Shown in pieces: positions 11,758-15,402 of a stretch of DNA of 15,402 bases (position 1 is its first letter; each line of letters starts with the position of its first letter). Source of the stretch: DATFLK01 sp035267815. GTDB lineage: Bacteria > Pseudomonadota > Zetaproteobacteria > Mariprofundales > Mariprofundaceae. The DNA lies in the NCBI GenBank assembly GCA_035267815.1, contig DATFLK010000029.1, positions 1 through 15,402 of the forward strand, in the 5' to 3' direction. A program made the position numbers and the translations under genes. The notes beneath the pieces were generated by a model that searched no databases, was not told the DNA's origin, and worked only from the letters and a program-made list of their open reading frames with translations.

Positions 11758-14226
11758 ATGGAGACGTTGAATTCGGCCATACCCGTCCTGATTGAAGAAG
11801 AGATGCGGCGTTCTTACCTCGATTACGCCATGAGCGTGATCATCGGCAGGGCGCTTCCCGATGCTAGGGACGGGCTGAAGCCGGTTCATCGTCGCATCCT
11901 CTATGCCATGCAGGATCTCGGCTGTACGCACGACAAGCCCTACAAGAAGTCGGCCCGTGTCGTTGGTGATGTCATCGGTAAATACCATCCGCACGGCGAT
12001 TCAGCCGTCTATGATGCTCTGGTGCGTATGGCGCAGGACTGGAACATGCGCCATGTCCTGGTAGACGGACAGGGCAACTTCGGCTCCGTCGACGGCGATT
12101 CTCCTGCCGCCATGCGTTATACCGAGACGCGCATGAGCCGCCTCAGTTCCGAGTTGTTGGCTGATATCGACAAGGATACCGTCGATTTCGATCCCAACTA
12201 CGACGATTCGCTCAGCGAGCCCAAGGTGTTGCCGGCACGTTTCCCCAACCTGCTGGTCAATGGTTCCACCGGCATCGCCGTCGGCATGGCAACCAATATC
12301 CCGCCGCACAATCTGGGTGAGGCGATCAATGCCACCATCGCTCTGATCAAGACGCCCGATATCGACGACGAGGCGCTGATGGAGATGATGCCGGGACCGG
12401 ATTTTCCCACCGGCGGTTTTATTTACGGCCGTACGGGCATCCGTAATGCCTTCCTGACCGGCCGCGGTTCGGTCACCATGCGGGCCCGCGCCATCGTCGA
12501 GAAGCATCCGCGCACGGGGCGCGAGTCGCTGATCGTCGCCGAGCTTCCCTACCAGGTAAACAAGGCCACGCTGATCGAGTCGATTGCCGGTCTGGTGCGC
12601 GACAAGAAGATCGAGGGGATCTCCGACCTTCGCGACGAATCCGATCGCGACGGCATGCGTATCGCCATCGAACTGAAGAAGAACGAGATTCCCGAGGTTG
12701 TACTCAACAACCTTTACAAGCACACCCAGATGCAGTGCAACTTCGGCTGCAACATGCTGGCGCTGATCGACGGGCAGCCGAAGCTGTGCGGGGTGCGCGA
12801 ACTGCTGGTTCACTTCACCGACCATCGCCGTCAGGTAGTGACGCGCCGCTGCCTCTTCGAGCTGGCTAAGGCCGAGGCTCGTGCCCATATTCTGGAAGGT
12901 CTGCTGATCGCGCTCGACCATATCGACGAGGTGATCAAGCTGATCCGGGCCAGTCAGACGGCGGCCGAGGCCAAGGAGGGACTGATGTCCCGCTTCGGGC
13001 TTTCGGACAAGCAGTCGCAGGCGATTCTGGAGATGCGTCTGCAACGCCTGACGGGGCTGGAGCGCGACAAGATCAAGGCGGAGTACGAAGAGGTACAGGC
13101 CACCATCGCCAGGCTGAAGGCGATTCTGGCCGACGAGAAGCTCTTGATGGAGGTGATCGTCGAGGAACTCGAGGCGGTGCGCGAGAAGTATGCCGATCCC
13201 CGCCGTACCGAGATCATGGACGAGACCGCTGAGCTCTCGGTGGAGGACCTGATCACCGAAGAGGATATGGTGGTGACTATCTCCAACGAGGGGTACATCA
13301 AACGCAATCCGACCTCGCTCTACCGTGCCCAGAGGCGTGGCGGCAAGGGCAAGACGGCGATGACGACGAAGGACGAGGATTTCGTGGCGCAGCTGATGGT
13401 GGCATCGACGCACGATTACCTGCTCTTCTTCTCCGACCGCGGACGTGTTTTCCGCAAGAAGGTGTACGAGGTACCGCAGGCGGGCAGGGCAGCGCGCGGC
13501 AAGGCGCTGGTCAACCTGCTGCCGGTGGAGAAGGGCGAGCGCATTTCGGCCACGCTAGCGGTGCGCGAGTTCGACGAGGATTACTTTATCGTCATGGCAA
13601 CGCGTAATGGCGTGGTCAAGAAGACCCGTCTCTCCGAGTACAAGAACATCCGTACCAACGGAATCATCGCCATCAAGATCGATGATGACGATGATCTGAT
13701 CAGCGTCGTCCGCTCCGACGGGGAGCAGGATGTCATGCTCGCCTCCAGTGGCGGCAAGGCGATCCGCTTCTCCGAGAGCGATGTGCGCCCGATGGGGCGC
13801 AGCACGCGTGGTGTCACCGGCATGCGTATGCCGAAGGGCGACCATGTGATCGCCATGACGCTGGTGGCCGATCGCGCCACACTGCTCGCCGTCTCCGAGA
13901 ACGGCTACGGCAAGCGTACCTCCATCGGCGAGTACCATACCCAGAAGCGGGGCGGCCAGGGCGTCTTCACGCTCAAGACCGGCGGCCGCAATGGTGAGAT
14001 GATCGCGGCTCTGCAGGTGCTGGATGAGGACCAGGTGATGATGATGACCAACTCCGGTCGGCTGGTGCGTATCCGCATGGATGGCATCTCGGTGATCGGC
14101 CGCAACACGCAGGGCGTGAAGCTGATCAACTGCACGCCGGACGAGCACGTGATCGGCGCCGTGCGCATCGTCGACCGTCAGGACGAAGAGGTTGGCGAGG
14201 AAGAGGGGACAGGCGGCGAGGCATGA
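11758..14226 (+). CDS. gyrA: DNA gyrase subunit A
   Basis: GyrA is the DNA-breaking and rejoining subunit of the A2B2 gyrase that introduces negative supercoils. The 822-residue protein begins METLNSAIPVLIEEEMRRSYLDYAMSVIIGRALPDARDGLKPVHRR. The catalytic tyrosine is Tyr121 (AAMRYTETRMS). The quinolone-resistance region HPHGDSAVYD (77-86) has Ser82 and Asp86, the residues of sensitive enzymes. The GyrA box QRRGGKG lies at 525-531, which supports gyrase over ParC, and the C-terminal wrapping domain follows. It is shorter than the 875-residue E. coli protein. ATG 11758 is preceded by AAGGGGAG (11740-11747); an upstream in-frame TTG at 11737 is less likely. The gene follows tRNA-Arg by 28 bases, and its stop overlaps serS as ATGA. 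Confidence 0.97.
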   Translation: METLNSAIPVLIEEEMRRSYLDYAMSVIIGRALPDARDGLKPVHRRILYAMQDLGCTHDKPYKKSARVVGDVIGKYHPHGDSAVYDALVRMAQDWNMRHVLVDGQGNFGSVDGDSPAAMRYTETRMSRLSSELLADIDKDTVDFDPNYDDSLSEPKVLPARFPNLLVNGSTGIAVGMATNIPPHNLGEAINATIALIKTPDIDDEALMEMMPGPDFPTGGFIYGRTGIRNAFLTGRGSVTMRARAIVEKHPRTGRESLIVAELPYQVNKATLIESIAGLVRDKKIEGISDLRDESDRDGMRIAIELKKNEIPEVVLNNLYKHTQMQCNFGCNMLALIDGQPKLCGVRELLVHFTDHRRQVVTRRCLFELAKAEARAHILEGLLIALDHIDEVIKLIRASQTAAEAKEGLMSRFGLSDKQSQAILEMRLQRLTGLERDKIKAEYEEVQATIARLKAILADEKLLMEVIVEELEAVREKYADPRRTEIMDETAELSVEDLITEEDMVVTISNEGYIKRNPTSLYRAQRRGGKGKTAMTTKDEDFVAQLMVASTHDYLLFFSDRGRVFRKKVYEVPQAGRAARGKALVNLLPVEKGERISATLAVREFDEDYFIVMATRNGVVKKTRLSEYKNIRTNGIIAIKIDDDDDLISVVRSDGEQDVMLASSGGKAIRFSESDVRPMGRSTRGVTGMRMPKGDHVIAMTLVADRATLLAVSENGYGKRTSIGEYHTQKRGGQGVFTLKTGGRNGEMIAALQVLDEDQVMMMTNSGRLVRIRMDGISVIGRNTQGVKLINCTPDEHVIGAVRIVDRQDEEVGEEEGTGGEA

Positions 14227-15402
14227 TCGATCGTCAGCAGTTCCGCAAAGCCTTTGATGAGATGCAGGCGGCATTGGTACGCCGCGGCGGCGATGTCGTG
14301 GCCGAGGGTTCGGCCTGGGGCCGTGCCCGTGCACTAGATGTCCGCCAGCGCGAGTTGAAAAGCGAGCTGGAGGAGCTGCAGGCCAAACGCAACAGCGTCT
14401 CCAAGCTGATCGGCCAGAAGAAGGCCAGCGGCGAGGATGCCTCCGACGAATTGGCCCGCATGGGCGAGGTCTCCGCCCGGGTCAAGGAGCTGGACGGGCT
14501 GGCCAAGGAGGCCGAGGCCGAGTTTGCCGGCGTGCTGCTGGAGATTCCTAACCCGCCGCACGAATCGGTGCCGGATGGGGCCGATGAAGAGGCCAACGTC
14601 GAGCTGCGTCGCTGGGGTGACCCCAGGAGCGATACGGTGCCGCCTCACTGGGAGGTCGGCGAGGCACTCGGCATCCTTGACTTCGAGGCCGGTGCCAGAC
14701 TCGCCGGCAGCCGCTTCTCCGTGCTGCGCGGGGCCGGCGCACGGCTGGAGCGGGCATTGATGCAGTTCATGCTCGATATGCATGCCGACCGCCACGGCTA
14801 CGAAGAGGTGTGGGTGCCGGCCATCGCCAACCGTAAGACCATGACCGGCACGGGTCAGCTGCCCAAGTTCGAGGAGGACCTGTATAAGCTGGAGGACGAG
14901 GATGCCTTCCTGATCCCGACCGCCGAGGTGCCGGTGACCAACCTCTATCAGGACCTTATTCTTGACGGCGATGCGCTGCCGATCCGTCACTGCGCCTACA
15001 CTCCCTGTTTTCGCCGCGAGGCGGGTTCGGCCGGGCGCGACGTGCGCGGCATGATCCGCCAGCATCAGTTCGACAAGGTGGAGCTGGTGCAGCTGGTTCA
15101 CCCGGAGCAGGCGCTTGAGGCGCTGGAGGATCTTACTGCACATGCCGAGGCGGTACTTCAGGCGCTGGAGCTTCCCTACCGGGTGGTCGATCTCTGTGCT
15201 GGGGATCTTGGATTCTCGGCCCAGAAGACCTTGGATCTCGAGGTGTGGCTACCGAGCCAGAAGACCTATCGCGAAATCTCCTCTTGCTCCTCCTTTGGCC
15301 AGTTCCAGGGGAGGCGGGCCAATATCCGTTACCGTAATGACAAGGGCAAGCCGGAGCCTGTGGCAACACTGAACGGCTCGGGGCTCGCCATCGGTCGTAC
15401 GC
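14223..15402 (+). CDS. serS: Serine--tRNA ligase (3' end outside window)
   Basis: This class II synthetase charges tRNA-Ser, and tRNA-Sec where present. The window holds 393 codons; full-length bacterial SerRS has about 425-430 residues, so about 30-40 residues are missing at the edge rather than by mutation. The N-terminus begins MIDRQQFRKAFDEMQAALVR. The long antiparallel coiled-coil arm that grips the tRNA-Ser variable arm is visible at about 38-105 (RQRELKSELEELQAKRNSVS, KVKELD-like heptads). The catalytic domain has PTAEVPVTNLY, motif 2 FRREAGSAGRDVRGMIRQHQF, the EISSCSSFGQFQGRR region and motif 3 TLNGSGLAIGRT at the window end. The ATG overlaps the gyrA TGA (ATGA), so the two are translationally coupled. 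The start is supported by this overlap and by the family N-terminus. Confidence 0.97.
   Translation, partial: MIDRQQFRKAFDEMQAALVRRGGDVVAEGSAWGRARALDVRQRELKSELEELQAKRNSVSKLIGQKKASGEDASDELARMGEVSARVKELDGLAKEAEAEFAGVLLEIPNPPHESVPDGADEEANVELRRWGDPRSDTVPPHWEVGEALGILDFEAGARLAGSRFSVLRGAGARLERALMQFMLDMHADRHGYEEVWVPAIANRKTMTGTGQLPKFEEDLYKLEDEDAFLIPTAEVPVTNLYQDLILDGDALPIRHCAYTPCFRREAGSAGRDVRGMIRQHQFDKVELVQLVHPEQALEALEDLTAHAEAVLQALELPYRVVDLCAGDLGFSAQKTLDLEVWLPSQKTYREISSCSSFGQFQGRRANIRYRNDKGKPEPVATLNGSGLAIGRT

Noticed and set aside
12001..13413. 470-codon open frame on the minus strand inside gyrA
   Set aside because: It lies entirely within gyrA, has low-complexity His/Leu/Arg-rich composition typical of GC-rich antisense frames, and resembles no family I know.
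1..15402. Mobile element, CRISPR array, prophage, toxin-antitoxin or defence system
   Set aside because: No transposase, integrase, phage or nuclease gene, terminal inverted repeats or spaced direct repeats were found; all coding space is taken by chromosomal genes.

Overview
The window is a densely packed stretch of a proteobacterial chromosome, GC-rich by eye, with every recognisable gene on the + strand. The content is mostly core: nucleoside diphosphate kinase, lysyl- and seryl-tRNA synthetases, DNA gyrase A, IHF alpha, a lipoprotein-export ABC system, a stationary-phase sigma factor and two tRNAs. The blocks ihfA-merR-tRNA-Pro and pcm-yqaA-nlpD-rpoS, together with IHF and an RpoS-type sigma factor, point to the Beta/Gamma side of the Proteobacteria or a close relative. 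Zetaproteobacteria are a possible guess, but the sequence alone cannot settle this.

Layout. 47-1990: ndk and lysS abut with no gap. 2062-3874: a two-CBS-domain protein overlaps an ArsB/NhaD/P-protein-type ion transporter gene by 8 bases. 3971-7123: a LolC/E-type permease, a soluble protein with an N-terminal helical (TPR-like) part and two cyclic-nucleotide-binding folds, and the LolD ATPase form one tight operon. 7194-7968: ihfA, a small MerR-type regulator (ATGA overlap) and tRNA-Pro(GGG). 7999-11573: pcm, yqaA (DedA-like), an nlpD-like LysM/degenerate-LytM lipoprotein, an rpoS-like sigma factor and apt. 11653-15402: tRNA-Arg(CCT), gyrA and serS, the last cut by the window end about 30-40 residues before its expected C-terminus.

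How it works together. Lipoprotein sorting (permease plus LolD) and cell-wall amidase activation (NlpD-like) are envelope functions. The repair methyltransferase Pcm and RpoS belong to stationary-phase and stress physiology. The most unusual arrangement is the cyclic-nucleotide-sensor-like gene between the Lol permease and its ATPase, which suggests a nucleotide second messenger could be tied to lipoprotein export. The CBS-protein/transporter pair looks like a second sensor-plus-membrane-protein unit.

Regulation visible in the sequence. The rpoS gene has a 175-base leader with a terminator-like hairpin and a second foldable element next to its Shine-Dalgarno sequence. Paired dyads precede the Lol operon. 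Both tRNA genes lie about 30 bases upstream of a protein gene with no visible terminator, so pcm and gyrA may be expressed from processed tRNA-mRNA transcripts. No insertion sequence, CRISPR array, prophage gene or attachment site was seen.
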